Source of the DNA: HKCCE3408 sp038530555
GTDB lineage: Bacteria > Pseudomonadota > Alphaproteobacteria > Rhodobacterales > Rhodobacteraceae
Length of the DNA stretch: 64,000 bases
Assembly: GCA_038530555.1 (NCBI GenBank)
Contig: JBCBCN010000010.1
Coordinates: 1 to 64,000, forward strand
Direction of reading: 5' to 3'
Position numbers and translations under genes: made by a program. Below the pieces are notes generated by a model. It ran no database searches and had not been told where the DNA came from. It saw only the letters and a program-made list of their open reading frames with translations. Positions 25,994 to 34,278 of the stretch are shown one piece after another. Every line of letters begins with the position of its first letter. Within the stretch, counting starts at the first letter, position 1.

Positions 25994-26803
25994 TTAGTGC
26001 GCGCCTTTGGTCACGCTGTCGAGCAGCGTGCGCCCACCATCAACGGTCAGGATCTGGCCTGTGACAAAGCTGGCACCGTCTGAGGCAAGGAACTGAACCG
26101 CGCCCGCCACTTCCTTGGCCGAGGCGATACGTCCCATTGGTGTGCAATGGGTGATTTCCTTGCGCAGCTTGTCGGACCCGGCCAGTTGCTCTTGCAGGCT
26201 GGCCGAGAGCAATGAGCCGAAAGACACCGCGTTCACCCGGATGCGCTCGGGCGCCAAGGCGACGGCCAAACTTCGGGTGGCTTGGTCAAGCGCGGCCGCA
26301 GAGATCGAATAGCCCAGCAGATCCGGGTGCGCCTGTTGCGAGGCAATCGACGATAGGTTGATGATTGAGCCCACCGGCCCCTCATCGCGGCCATCCTCAG
26401 CCGCTTGTTGGATCATCCGTTTGGCCACCGCCTGGCTGAGGCGGAGAGCTGCAAACATGTTCTGATCCAAAAGCGTCTGCACCGAGATATCACTCGGGTC
26501 GAGCGGTTTGGACGGCAGCATTTGTCGGCTTGCATTGACCAGGATGTCGACCTGATCGAAGGCGTCGATCGTTGCCGACAGCAGATTGGCGACGGTAAGT
26601 TTTTCCCGCAAGTCACCGGCGAAGTAACGCATCTGTCCTGTGTCGTCGCCGTTGTCGCCGCATTCATCGCGGAGCTTGTCCTCGTCGCGGTCGGCGAGCA
26701 TGACGTTGGCACCATGTTCGGCGAAATGGCGGGCAATCGCGAGGCCGACGCCGTTGGCGGCGCCCGTGACAATGGCGGTTTTGCCCTGGATTGACAGTGA
26801 CAT
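25994..26803 (-). CDS. SDR family protein with altered active site
   Basis: A 269-residue classical-length short-chain dehydrogenase/reductase. The nucleotide-binding motif TGAANGVG (13-20) and an acidic residue after strand 2 (ADRDE) favour NAD(H). The expected NNAG motif reads VNASRQ (89-94). The catalytic YxxxK motif reads Tyr165-SIS-Ala169, so the lysine is missing, while Ser151/152 and the C-terminal GQILTVDGG motif are kept. It may be catalytically impaired or use another mechanism. It is the last gene of a clpS, rsmC-like, SDR run, 45 bp after the methyltransferase. Confidence 0.85.
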   Translation of the reverse strand: MSLSIQGKTAIVTGAANGVGLAIARHFAEHGANVMLADRDEDKLRDECGDNGDDTGQMRYFAGDLREKLTVANLLSATIDAFDQVDILVNASRQMLPSKPLDPSDISVQTLLDQNMFAALRLSQAVAKRMIQQAAEDGRDEGPVGSIINLSSIASQQAHPDLLGYSISAAALDQATRSLAVALAPERIRVNAVSFGSLLSASLQEQLAGSDKLRKEITHCTPMGRIASAKEVAGAVQFLASDGASFVTGQILTVDGGRTLLDSVTKGAH

Positions 26804-26848
26804 CGGAGGCTGTCCTTGCTGGCTCAGATATTGGCTGGGTTGGGAAAT

Positions 26849-27868
26849 TCAGCGCCGACTCATTTTTCGCTTGGGTTTGGACGCTTCGTAAAGCTTGTAG
26901 CTCTCTGCCTCGGCGATCAATCGGCCGGTGGCGAAACACTCCTTCAGCGCGTGTTCATAGGGCAAATGCCGATTGGCCACCATGAAAAAACGCCCCTTTG
27001 TAGAGAGCGACGCGGCGGCGGCCTCGATAAACCGGACGCCCAGGGACGGATCAGCGGCCCGCCCGGTATGAAAAGGCGGATTGCTCAGGATGAAGTCGTA
27101 GGACTGTGCGGAGCTCAGCGCCGTCACATCCTCCCACATAATGCGCGCGCGCAGATCTTTCACGTTGCGCTCAGCACAATTCAGCGCGAGCTTGTCCGCC
27201 TCTATCAGGTCAAGCGCGCTGATTTGGGGCTGTGTCTTGAGCACCTCCGCGCTGAGATAGCCCCAGCCCGCGCCAAAATCGGCGCCATGTCCGGTGAGAT
27301 CGGACCCGGAGAGATCACAGAGTGCCGCCAGCAAAACCTCGGAACCACGGTCGGGGCCATCTGCCGAGAAAACTCCCGGCCGGGTGACATAGCTGCCATC
27401 GACTGTCTGATCCTGAAGATCCCACATCCGCAAAGGATCGCCGGGTTCGTTTTTCATTACCCAAAGAAGCTTTCCATGCGCTTTGGAAAGCGCCCCTAAT
27501 TCGCTCAATTCGGCTCGCAGGGTCTTCAGGACACTCTCGATCCCTTCGGTCTTCGGGCCGTCGATCATAAGCGTGCCACCGGGTCGCAACGCGCGATAAG
27601 CAGCCGCAATCATCGCCAGACTGCGCGGCTTGGATTTCACGATCTGCACAAGCGCCGTTTCGAACGCGTCCGCCTCCGGCATGTCCTGGGCCACGACATG
27701 CCCCCGAGCGGTCAAATCGCGTGTGTGATTTGCCCAATCGGTCTGAAGATACGGCGCCTTGAACGCGCTGTAATCACAATCAGCCCGCGCGCCAATCACA
27801 CAGACCGCGCCAGGCGACACTCCGATCGCACCACTGTCGAAGGCGTGGGTCCATCTTTGCGCTGTCAT
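26849..27868 (-). CDS. RsmC-like class I methyltransferase (16S rRNA guanine-N2 type)
   Basis: A 339-residue protein with the two-domain build of RsmC/RlmG enzymes. An N-terminal degenerate methyltransferase-like half (1-165) precedes a catalytic C-terminal half. That half has the SAM motif DFGAGWGYLSAEVL (about 197-210) and the substrate motif SNPPFHTGR (about 260-268), where NPPF is typical of exocyclic amino methylation. RsmC modifies G1207 of 16S rRNA. The C-terminus is strongly basic. It lies 21 bp downstream of clpS. Exact rRNA position is inferred from family. Confidence 0.85.
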   Translation of the reverse strand: MTAQRWTHAFDSGAIGVSPGAVCVIGARADCDYSAFKAPYLQTDWANHTRDLTARGHVVAQDMPEADAFETALVQIVKSKPRSLAMIAAAYRALRPGGTLMIDGPKTEGIESVLKTLRAELSELGALSKAHGKLLWVMKNEPGDPLRMWDLQDQTVDGSYVTRPGVFSADGPDRGSEVLLAALCDLSGSDLTGHGADFGAGWGYLSAEVLKTQPQISALDLIEADKLALNCAERNVKDLRARIMWEDVTALSSAQSYDFILSNPPFHTGRAADPSLGVRFIEAAAASLSTKGRFFMVANRHLPYEHALKECFATGRLIAEAESYKLYEASKPKRKMSRR

Positions 27869-27889
27869 TGGAGGGGCCGAGCGAGGAAA

Positions 27890-28234
27890 TTACTCCTCTT
27901 TCTCCATCGTACATTGCAGGGGATGCTGATTGCGACGGGCGAAGTCCATCACCTGGGCCACCTTGGTTTCAGCGATCTCATAGGAAAACACGCCCACAAC
28001 CGCGACGCCTTTCTTGTGCACCGTGAGCATGATCTCAACAGCCTGAGCGTGGTTCACGCCGAAAAAGCGCTCCAAGACATGCACGACGAATTCCATCGGC
28101 GTGTAATCATCATTGAGTAGCAGCACCTTATAGAGAGGCGGGCGCTGAGTCTTAGGCTTGGCCTTCGTGATGACGGAGGAGTCGTCGTCGTTGCCAGGCT
28201 CATCTGCCATCATCACTGTTAGATCTCGAAGCAT
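27890..28234 (-). CDS. clpS: ATP-dependent Clp protease adaptor ClpS
   Basis: A 114-residue adaptor that delivers N-degron substrates to ClpAP. I use ATG 28234, with GGAG six bases upstream; a much longer frame exists but its first part looks untranslated. The conserved core KVLLLNDDYTPMEFVVHVLE (about 36-55) includes the NDD and Met that line the N-degron pocket, and the later GVFSYEIAETKVAQV fits the family. The first ~30 residues are flexible and acidic. clpA is not adjacent; an rsmC-like gene follows instead. Confidence 0.95.
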   Translation of the reverse strand: MLRDLTVMMADEPGNDDDSSVITKAKPKTQRPPLYKVLLLNDDYTPMEFVVHVLERFFGVNHAQAVEIMLTVHKKGVAVVGVFSYEIAETKVAQVMDFARRNQHPLQCTMEKEE

Positions 28235-28324
28235 TGCTTCTCCATCATATCGCGCCCTTGCTTGAGAGGCAGTATATATATCGCCAAGCGATTCAGAAAA
28301 GGGGTATGCGCCGCCTGCGCCGCC

Positions 28325-29017
28325 ATGTCGACTACACTTGAAACGATAGGCTTCGATGCCGACGACACTCTCTGGCAAAATGAAACGGTGTTTCGCCTGA
28401 CGCAGGAGCGGTTCGCCTCCCTGCTGGTCGACTTTGCCGAGCCTGACCATCTGGTGGAACGGTTGATGGCCGCGGAAGAACGTAACCTGCGCCATTACGG
28501 CTTTGGCATCAAAGGCTTTATCCTCTCGATGATCGAAACGGCAATTGAAGTTACCGAGCAACGGGTCCCGGCTTCGGTTATCGCGCAATTGGTGGATGCG
28601 GGGCGCGAGATGCTCGCCCATCCGATCGACCTGATCGAACATGCCGAAGATGCTGTGCGCGCCCTATCCGAAAGCCACCGTCTCCTGCTGATCACCAAGG
28701 GAGATCTGCTCGATCAAGAGCGCAAGCTGGCGCAATCGGGATTGGGCGATGCTTTTGACGGCGTGCATATCGTCTCGGATAAGACACCGGCGATCTACCG
28801 TGAAGCTTTTGCGGAAACGGGCCGGTCGATGATGATCGGCAATTCGATGCGTTCGGACGTTCTGCCCGCCCTCGAGGCCGGGGCCTGGGGGGTGTATGTG
28901 CCGCATGGTCTCACATGGTCCTACGAGCAGGCGCCTCCGCCGACAGATCAGCCCCGCTACCGGGAACTGACCAGTCTTGCCGGTCTCGTCGACCTGGTCG
29001 CTGCCATCGAGAGCTGA
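28325..29017 (+). CDS. HAD-superfamily hydrolase
   Basis: A 230-residue HAD phosphatase-like protein from ATG 28325. A TTG-started extension from 28262 is possible but has no ribosome site. Motif I is FDADDTLW (residues 9-16), motif II is LLLITKGD, the conserved Lys follows, and motif III is MMIGNSMRSDV with the acidic magnesium ligand. A four-helix cap of the beta-phosphoglucomutase/phosphoglycolate type lies between motifs I and II. Substrate unknown. It is divergent from clpS across about 90 bp. Confidence 0.86.
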   Translation: MSTTLETIGFDADDTLWQNETVFRLTQERFASLLVDFAEPDHLVERLMAAEERNLRHYGFGIKGFILSMIETAIEVTEQRVPASVIAQLVDAGREMLAHPIDLIEHAEDAVRALSESHRLLLITKGDLLDQERKLAQSGLGDAFDGVHIVSDKTPAIYREAFAETGRSMMIGNSMRSDVLPALEAGAWGVYVPHGLTWSYEQAPPPTDQPRYRELTSLAGLVDLVAAIES

Positions 29018-29130
29018 GGCATTCTTCGCGGGCTCACCTGTAACAATGCTCGCGCGCTTAGGCGCGCAAGTGAATTGCACTCCAGGCCCTGGGCGGCTTA
29101 GAGGCGGTGGCAGCCGCAAAGGAAGCCCCG

Positions 29131-29757
29131 ATGTTCGACGCCCGCCTTCTTCCGATCCAACACCGCCTGCTAGGTCCGCCCGCGCGCGCTTTGCACCGTG
29201 CGGGGATCGGGGCTGATGCGATCACGCTTGCGGGGTTTGGCATCGGCTTGCTGGCGTGCCTCGCCGCGATGGCGCAAATCTACTGGCTTGCGCTCATTCT
29301 CTTACTTCTTAACCGGACCTGCGACGGGCTGGACGGCGCGGTTGCGCGACTGGCCGGGCCAAGTGACCGCGGCGCGTTTCTAGATATCGCACTCGACTTT
29401 TGGTTTTACTCTCTCTTTCCGATGTCCTTTGCCATCGCCGATCCCGAGGCGAATGCCCTAGCCGCAGCGGTCCTGGTCACCACATTTGTCGGCACGGGTT
29501 CCTCGTTCCTGGCGTTCTCCATTATTGCCGAGAAGCGCGGGCTGGCGGCGGGCGACTATCCTAGCAAGGGGATCTATTATCTTGGCGGCCTGACCGAGGG
29601 GGCCGAGACGATTGGCGTCCTAGTAGCGTTCTGCCTCTTCCCTAACGCGTTCGCCTACATCGCTTGGGTATATGCAGCGCTTTGCTCGATCACGACGCTC
29701 ACGCGGTGGCTGGCGGGCTGGCAGGCTTTCGCCTCGACGCCGGAAGACATATCTTAG
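29131..29757 (+). CDS. CDP-alcohol phosphatidyltransferase family protein
   Basis: A 208-residue membrane enzyme from ATG 29131, preceded by AAAGGAAG; a GTG at 29107 is less likely. The active-site signature runs from DGLDGAVAR to GAFLDIALD, near residues 66-90. It has the usual DG..AR...G...D...D pattern, with seven rather than eight residues between AR and G. Four to six hydrophobic segments follow. Such enzymes attach an alcohol to CDP-diacylglycerol or a similar donor. It differs from PgsA encoded at 56.2-56.9 kb, so the acceptor is unknown. Confidence 0.82.
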   Translation: MFDARLLPIQHRLLGPPARALHRAGIGADAITLAGFGIGLLACLAAMAQIYWLALILLLLNRTCDGLDGAVARLAGPSDRGAFLDIALDFWFYSLFPMSFAIADPEANALAAAVLVTTFVGTGSSFLAFSIIAEKRGLAAGDYPSKGIYYLGGLTEGAETIGVLVAFCLFPNAFAYIAWVYAALCSITTLTRWLAGWQAFASTPEDIS

Positions 29758-29771
29758 CGTGGGTGCAAGTC

Positions 29772-30767
29772 TCACTCCGCGACGCGCAGAACGATCTTGC
29801 CGATATGCGCGCTCGATTCCATCCGCGCATGGGCGGCGGCAGCGTCCTCGAGCGCAAAAGTCTCGTCCATCACCGGCCCCAGCCGCCCGGCTTCCAGCCA
29901 GGGCCAAACATGCTGGCGCAGCGCTTCGGCGATCCGCGCCTTGGCTTCCTGGGATTGCGGCCGCAGGGTCGATCCAGTGATCGTTTGGCGCTGCATCATC
30001 AGCGGGGCGAGGTTCACTTCAGTCTTTGGCCCGCGCAGAAAGGCGATCTGAACCAGTCGCCCCTCGACGGCCAGCGCCTTGAGGTTGCGCGGAATATAAT
30101 CGCCGCCGACCATATCAAGGATTAAATCGGCGCCGCCCTCACGGCGGAGGCGCTCCACAAAATCTTCCTTGCGATAATTGATCGCCGCATCAGCACCAAG
30201 TGTCAGGCACGCAGCGCATTTCTCCTCGCTGCCGGCGGTCACGAATACCCGCGCGCCCAGAAGTTTGGCGATTTGGATCGCCGTGGTGCCGATCCCGCTA
30301 GACCCACCATGGATCAGGATGCGCTCTCCGGCCTCAAGGCCTCCGCGCATAACCACATTCGACCAGACGGTGAAATAGGTCTCTGGGATTGCGGCGGCCC
30401 TTGCCATGTCGAAACCGCGCGGCACGCTCAGCGCATGATCCTGATGAGTCAACGCATATTCTGCGTAACCTCCGCCCGGCAGAAGGGCACAAACCGCATC
30501 CCCAACGGCCCAACGGCCGACACCAGCACCCACCGCGGCAACCCGCCCCGCCGCTTCAAGACCCGGCAAAGGCGAGGCATCGGGCGGCGGCGCATAGGAG
30601 CCTGCCCGTTGCAGTGCATCTGGGCGGTTCACACCGGCATAGTCGATGGCGATCAGGATTTCCTCGGCACCTGGGAGCGGGACATTCGCCTCAGCCAGGC
30701 GCAAAACTTCGGGCCCCCCGGGTTCTGCGATCTCGACGCAACGCATGCGCGTTGGCATGTCTGTCAC
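29772..30767 (-). CDS. NAD(P)H quinone oxidoreductase (PIG3/zeta-crystallin type)
   Basis: A 331-residue medium-chain reductase without structural zinc. The N-terminal GroES-like domain contains AGVNRPDALQRAGSY (about 47-61). The Rossmann domain contains GGSSGIGTTAIQIAKLLGA (about 148-166), whose sequence fits NADPH binding. The length and motifs match the PIG3/QorA group of one- or two-electron quinone reductases. Its start overlaps the COQ9 stop by 4 bp (ATGA), which ties it to ubiquinone metabolism by position. Confidence 0.9.
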   Translation of the reverse strand: MTDMPTRMRCVEIAEPGGPEVLRLAEANVPLPGAEEILIAIDYAGVNRPDALQRAGSYAPPPDASPLPGLEAAGRVAAVGAGVGRWAVGDAVCALLPGGGYAEYALTHQDHALSVPRGFDMARAAAIPETYFTVWSNVVMRGGLEAGERILIHGGSSGIGTTAIQIAKLLGARVFVTAGSEEKCAACLTLGADAAINYRKEDFVERLRREGGADLILDMVGGDYIPRNLKALAVEGRLVQIAFLRGPKTEVNLAPLMMQRQTITGSTLRPQSQEAKARIAEALRQHVWPWLEAGRLGPVMDETFALEDAAAAHARMESSAHIGKIVLRVAE

Positions 30768-31486
30768 GAGGCAGACCCGCCTTGGGCGTTCTCATCCCAA
30801 TACCCCGGCAGATCGCTGTTGCGCCCTTGGGATGGCGCGCGCACACGCTGTGCAAAGAAATTGGGAACGGTCAGCAGAGGCTTGAGAAATGGGTTGTCAT
30901 TGACCCGTGCTTTGATCTTTTCGAACTGCATCACATTTCCGATCCGGCGGTCTAGAAACTCCCACGTCGCCTCATCCTCGGCCGAGTGATCGCCAAGCCA
31001 ATAAAGGACCGTCGCCGAGTAGACCCCGGCCAGAATGCTGCGCTTGGTATACCAATTCAGATCGTCGCTCGGGTCGCCCAGCGCGGTCCAGATCGTATCG
31101 GCGGTCTGCCAAATCGCTCGCGCACCTTCTGGCGCATAAACAGGCAAGGCAAACAATGTCGTGCCGCGCCGCACGGCTTCTTTGTGGGGCGAGATCAGCT
31201 CCAAGCGCGCACGAACCGCATGGGTGACCTTTTCCCGGATCCGCATCTCTGAGAGGTCTTCAGCCTCGAGCTTGGCCCGCAATTGCGCGTCACCCCATGC
31301 GTGAAAGGCCAGGGCCAGATCGACCCCACCACGAGGGAAAAGAGCCCGCGCAGCATCGACTTCAATCCCACAATCCTGGGCCGCGGCCTCAAGCGTCGTG
31401 TCCGACCAGCCATCAAAGACGACGTGCATCAAAGCCGCCTGGACCAAAGCAACCTTTTGTGCGGACGGATCATTCTGCTCAGACAT
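30764..31486 (-). CDS. COQ9 family protein, ubiquinone biosynthesis
   Basis: A 240-residue protein related to eukaryotic COQ9. It has a TetR-like helical fold with a C-terminal lipid-binding domain containing NWYTKRSILAGVYSATVLYW (about 145-164). COQ9 binds isoprenoid lipids and supports COQ7-type hydroxylation in ubiquinone synthesis. Bacterial copies are largely restricted to alphaproteobacteria. It is translationally coupled to the downstream quinone oxidoreductase and divergent from rpsU across 113 bp. Confidence 0.92.
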   Translation of the reverse strand: MSEQNDPSAQKVALVQAALMHVVFDGWSDTTLEAAAQDCGIEVDAARALFPRGGVDLALAFHAWGDAQLRAKLEAEDLSEMRIREKVTHAVRARLELISPHKEAVRRGTTLFALPVYAPEGARAIWQTADTIWTALGDPSDDLNWYTKRSILAGVYSATVLYWLGDHSAEDEATWEFLDRRIGNVMQFEKIKARVNDNPFLKPLLTVPNFFAQRVRAPSQGRNSDLPGYWDENAQGGSAS

Positions 31487-31517
31487 AGAGCCCTCTCAAC
31501 TTATCCAAGACGCGCGC

Positions 31518-31546
31518 TAGACAAGGTAAGGGCGCGTTGGTATACG
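31518..31546 (+). promoter_or_regulatory. Candidate promoter of rpsU
   Basis: TAGACA (31518-31523) and TATACG (31541-31546) are spaced by exactly 17 bases, giving a predicted transcript start near 31553. That start would give an untranslated leader of about 47 bases before rpsU. The match to sigma-70 elements is moderate. Confidence 0.45.
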
Positions 31547-31599
31547 GCCACCTCCTGCAAGAATATGCAACTCTAACTTAGGAAGGTGGTGACACCCGA

Positions 31600-31806
31600 A
31601 TGCAGGTTTCGGTACGCGACAACAATGTCGACCAAGCGCTTCGTGCTCTGAAGAAAAAGCTTCAGCGCGAGGGCGTTTTTCGTGAAATGAAGCTCAAGCA
31701 ACATTACGAAAAACCCTCTGAGAAGAAGGCCCGTGAAAAGGCCGAAGCGATCCGCCGCGCCCGTAAGCTCGCCCGTAAAAAGGCACAGCGCGAAGGGCTG
31801 CTCTAG
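31600..31806 (+). CDS. rpsU: 30S ribosomal protein S21
   Basis: A 68-residue, highly basic ribosomal protein bS21 beginning MQVSVRDNNVDQALRALKKK. It ends in a Lys/Arg-rich helix (RRARKLARKKAQREGLL). It sits near the mRNA exit of the 30S subunit and assists initiation. AGGAAGGTGG lies upstream of the ATG. A single-gene transcript is indicated by its own candidate promoter and by a clear terminator 27 bases downstream. Confidence 0.97.
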   Translation: MQVSVRDNNVDQALRALKKKLQREGVFREMKLKQHYEKPSEKKAREKAEAIRRARKLARKKAQREGLL

Positions 31807-31833
31807 GCGCTTATCGCCGATTGAAAAGATGAT

Positions 31834-31865
31834 CCCCCGGCCATTGCGACCGGGGGTTTCTTTTT
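31834..31865 (+). terminator. Rho-independent terminator of rpsU
   Basis: A 7 bp perfect GC-rich stem, CCCCCGG (31834-31840) and CCGGGGG (31850-31856), with a 9-base loop, is followed at once by TTTCTTTTT. It is in the right orientation and 27 bases after the rpsU stop. This is the clearest intrinsic terminator in the window. Confidence 0.92.
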
Positions 31866-31896
31866 GTCCAAAGCTCTGGAAAAGCGGCGTGGCGCG

Positions 31897-32538
31897 TCAG
31901 TTGGCGTCCGCGATTTCCTCACGCAATGCGGCTTGACGGCCCTGGGCCTGCAAGAGTTCGAGATTGTCGTCGCTGTCATCGTCAAAGACTTGCGAGGTCT
32001 GCACGCCCGGCAACCTGCCGAACGACATCATTACGTTGCGAGGAAACCAGCTTTGACTGACTGTCTCGAACCCCGGCACGCCGCGTAGGACGCTTGAGAC
32101 CGACGCCGCGCATTCGGCCCGGTTGGCGGCACCATGTTGCTGCACACGCTCAATCAGCGTCGCTGCGACTGCGGGGCTTACTTCGATCTCTTGCACTACG
32201 ACGTGGAAGGTCTCACGCGCGTGATAGTCCATGTAAAATTCCATGAATTGCGGCGACATTCCAAACAGGACATCCGCGCGCTCAGGCACATTGGGGTGAT
32301 ACCAGGATCCGGCCGGATCGAACAAAACACGCTGCTGACCGTCGATGAGCAACGCGCTGTGCCCTCCGGCCCCGGAAGTGTTGTTGATCATCGTCAACAG
32401 CGTCACAGTGGACGGCCCAGGCGGGACATAGGCGGCGCGCGCCACCACGTCCGGCTCGGCCATGGGCTGTTGATGCGCGACGCAGCCGCCCAAGAGCAGA
32501 ACACCGGCCAAAACCAGGCCCAATTTTGTGCGGGTCAT
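31897..32538 (-). CDS. Lipoprotein with possible permuted papain-like fold
   Basis: A 213-residue exported lipoprotein. The signal peptide ends in lipobox LLGG-Cys19. Residues 45-85 read LLTMINNTSGAGGHSALLID and then VLFDPAGSWYHP. A Cys follows much later in NRAECAASVSSVL (about 137-149). A His-first, Cys-later order within a small beta-rich domain resembles circularly permuted NlpC/P60 (YiiX/YaeF-like) enzymes, but this is my inference. Its ATG overlaps the stop of the tiny aa3 oxidase subunit IV gene (ATGA), so the two are co-translated. No assigned function. Confidence 0.75.
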   Translation of the reverse strand: MTRTKLGLVLAGVLLLGGCVAHQQPMAEPDVVARAAYVPPGPSTVTLLTMINNTSGAGGHSALLIDGQQRVLFDPAGSWYHPNVPERADVLFGMSPQFMEFYMDYHARETFHVVVQEIEVSPAVAATLIERVQQHGAANRAECAASVSSVLRGVPGFETVSQSWFPRNVMMSFGRLPGVQTSQVFDDDSDDNLELLQAQGRQAALREEIADAN

Positions 32539-32681
32539 GTCGCGAAGATCGCCAGAAAAACCACGATCCCAATCGAGATCAACGCAACGTTGATGGACCA
32601 GCGGATAAAACCATCAAAGGTCTTTTCTTGATCGGTGATATCCATTTCACCGTGCTCGTGATCACTTTCGTGCTCAGCCAT
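32535..32681 (-). CDS. aa3-type cytochrome c oxidase subunit IV (48 residues)
   Basis: A very short gene. The product begins MAEHESDHEHGEMDITDQEK, continues TFDGFIRW, and ends in one transmembrane helix of about 20 residues. The MDIxxQEKTFxGFxxW segment is the signature of the bacterial aa3 subunit IV family (single-helix subunit of the Paracoccus/Rhodobacter oxidase). GAGGG lies six bases before the ATG. Its stop overlaps the lipoprotein start by 4 bp. Subunit IV is bound to the oxidase core but is not needed for catalysis in Paracoccus. The catalytic subunits are not in the window. Confidence 0.88.
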   Translation of the reverse strand: MAEHESDHEHGEMDITDQEKTFDGFIRWSINVALISIGIVVFLAIFAT

Positions 32682-32770
32682 CTCGGCCCTCGCAGAATAA
32701 ATTCTCGTTCGCTTTGGCTCTCATAGCGGCTCTGGCCGGGCGTGTCATCCCGCGCGGGCGCAGTGCGGCA

Positions 32771-33250
32771 TCACGTTGCGGGCGCACTTTCCTCGATCTC
32801 ACCGTCAAGCGCCTCGGCCAGGGCAAAGCCGACGCGGATCGGAGGCGCGTCTTGCGTAAACTTCGGCACGGCCCTCAGCGCTACGTTCAACTGGCTGACA
32901 TGCTGGATCAACGTCGTACGGTGGCCTTGAATGTCACGACCCGTGAAGCTGATGAGGTCCGGCGCGAAAAAGCCAAGCCCTTCGATACGGATAAGGCCAG
33001 CGTCTGAGCCGGCGAAACCAAAGGCGGCTTCCTCCTCGGCATTCAGGCTCTCCTCGAAGTTGCGGATATAGAGGATCAGGCGTTGATAGGCCCATTCCGC
33101 CGGGCTTTTTTGTTCAACCGGTTTGGCCGCCATGCCCTGGGGCAACGGTTTCGTCTCGGTGGGCGTCGGGGCGCCCTTATCGCATTGCGCGGCGCCCGAA
33201 AGGGCTTCGCCTTCCATCACTTCGACCGAGGTATCAATTTCTTTGCTCAC
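32771..33250 (-). CDS. Conserved protein of unknown function (DUF6173-like)
   Basis: A 159-residue soluble protein. The start is the GTG at 33250, which overlaps the MBL gene stop (GTGA). A longer frame extends into that gene and is not believed. The first ~55 residues are low-complexity and polar. The C-terminal ~100 form the conserved part, with AYQRLILYIRNFEESLNAEE and FAGSDAGLIRIEGLGFF. It resembles, from memory, DUF6173 proteins of Rhodobacteraceae. There are no catalytic motifs. It is the last gene of an acyl-CoA dehydrogenase/MBL operon. Confidence 0.7.
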   Translation of the reverse strand: MSKEIDTSVEVMEGEALSGAAQCDKGAPTPTETKPLPQGMAAKPVEQKSPAEWAYQRLILYIRNFEESLNAEEEAAFGFAGSDAGLIRIEGLGFFAPDLISFTGRDIQGHRTTLIQHVSQLNVALRAVPKFTQDAPPIRVGFALAEALDGEIEESAPAT

Positions 33251-34278
33251 GCTTCCTCCAGCATTTGCCACGCCCAGGCGCCATCGGCTCGTTTGTGTCG
33301 TGCCACCTCGCCCTGCGCAAGTAGGTGGTTCAAATGACCGACGGCTTCGACAAGTGCGAGGCCGAAGGCACTCCCACTGATTTGACGACCGAAGATGGGG
33401 ACAAAACACTCGACCGCACTGCGCGGCTCCCTGAGATGCGCGCGCAAACGGTCCAGGGCGGAGACGTGGTTTTCGATCATTTGCACAAGGCGCTCCGGCA
33501 AACCGGAATAGGGCACTTTGTGGCCGGGGAGGACGAGGTGTTCGGGCCGCGCCACATCCTGAAAGCGTCGGCAAGAGACAAGCCAATCGCCCACCGTATC
33601 GGCCAAAGGTTCGGTCGCATAGGCGCCCAGATTTGGCGAGATCGACGGCAGCAGTTGATCCCCGCCAAGCACAAGTTCGTCATCTTGCGACCAAAGCGTC
33701 AGGTGATCGGGCGCGTGGCCATGACCGCAAAGAACCCGCCACCGACGTCCTGCCGCGACAAGCTCGTCCCCCTCTTCGATCCGACGAAAGCCCAAAGGCA
33801 TCGGCGCCACGCAATCGGCGAAGTTGAACGGACGTTCTAACCGACGCTGGGCTAGGATAGGCTCAGGCATTCCCGCTTCGGTCCAAAATCTCAGCGTCTC
33901 GGCGTTGGGCACCGCTTGCTCATCAAGGCGAAGCATCCGGGCGAAGAGCCAGGCCGTTCGTGTTGTCCAAAGCTCGGCGCCGTTGGACACGAACCAGCCC
34001 GCCAACCCCACGTGATCGGGGTGGTGATGGGTCAGGATGACCCGACGCACGGGCTTTCCGGCAAGCGGACCATCGAGCGCCGCTTGCCAAGCCTTACGGC
34101 AAGCGCCCGTGTCCAGACCGGTATCAATCACGCTCCAACTGTCACCTTCATCCAGCGCATAGATGTTGACGTGATCGAGGTTCGGCATTGGCAACGGTAT
34201 ACGCAACCAAAGGACGCCCTCAGCGATCCGCGTGGCGTCCCCCGGGGCAGGCGGCGCCTCGAAGGGATAGGTGATCAC
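33247..34278 (-). CDS. MBL-fold metallo-hydrolase
   Basis: A 343-residue metallo-beta-lactamase-fold hydrolase. The metal motif THHHPDHVG (about 95-103) is intact, as are a later GHGHAPDHL (third ligand region) and a VLPGHKVPY segment near residue 250. The C-terminal ~80 residues form a winged-helix-like extension often seen in LACTB2-type proteins. It overlaps its neighbours by 4 bp on both sides (ATGA with the dehydrogenase, GTGA with the unknown gene). Position suggests thioester or detoxification chemistry linked to the acyl-CoA dehydrogenase; substrate unknown. Confidence 0.88.
   Translation of the reverse strand: MITYPFEAPPAPGDATRIAEGVLWLRIPLPMPNLDHVNIYALDEGDSWSVIDTGLDTGACRKAWQAALDGPLAGKPVRRVILTHHHPDHVGLAGWFVSNGAELWTTRTAWLFARMLRLDEQAVPNAETLRFWTEAGMPEPILAQRRLERPFNFADCVAPMPLGFRRIEEGDELVAAGRRWRVLCGHGHAPDHLTLWSQDDELVLGGDQLLPSISPNLGAYATEPLADTVGDWLVSCRRFQDVARPEHLVLPGHKVPYSGLPERLVQMIENHVSALDRLRAHLREPRSAVECFVPIFGRQISGSAFGLALVEAVGHLNHLLAQGEVARHKRADGAWAWQMLEEA

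Noticed and set aside
26849..28234. Expecting clpA next to clpS and reading the following gene as broken clpA
   Set aside because: The downstream gene is an intact RsmC-like methyltransferase with NPPF and a SAM motif, with no trace of AAA+ sequence.
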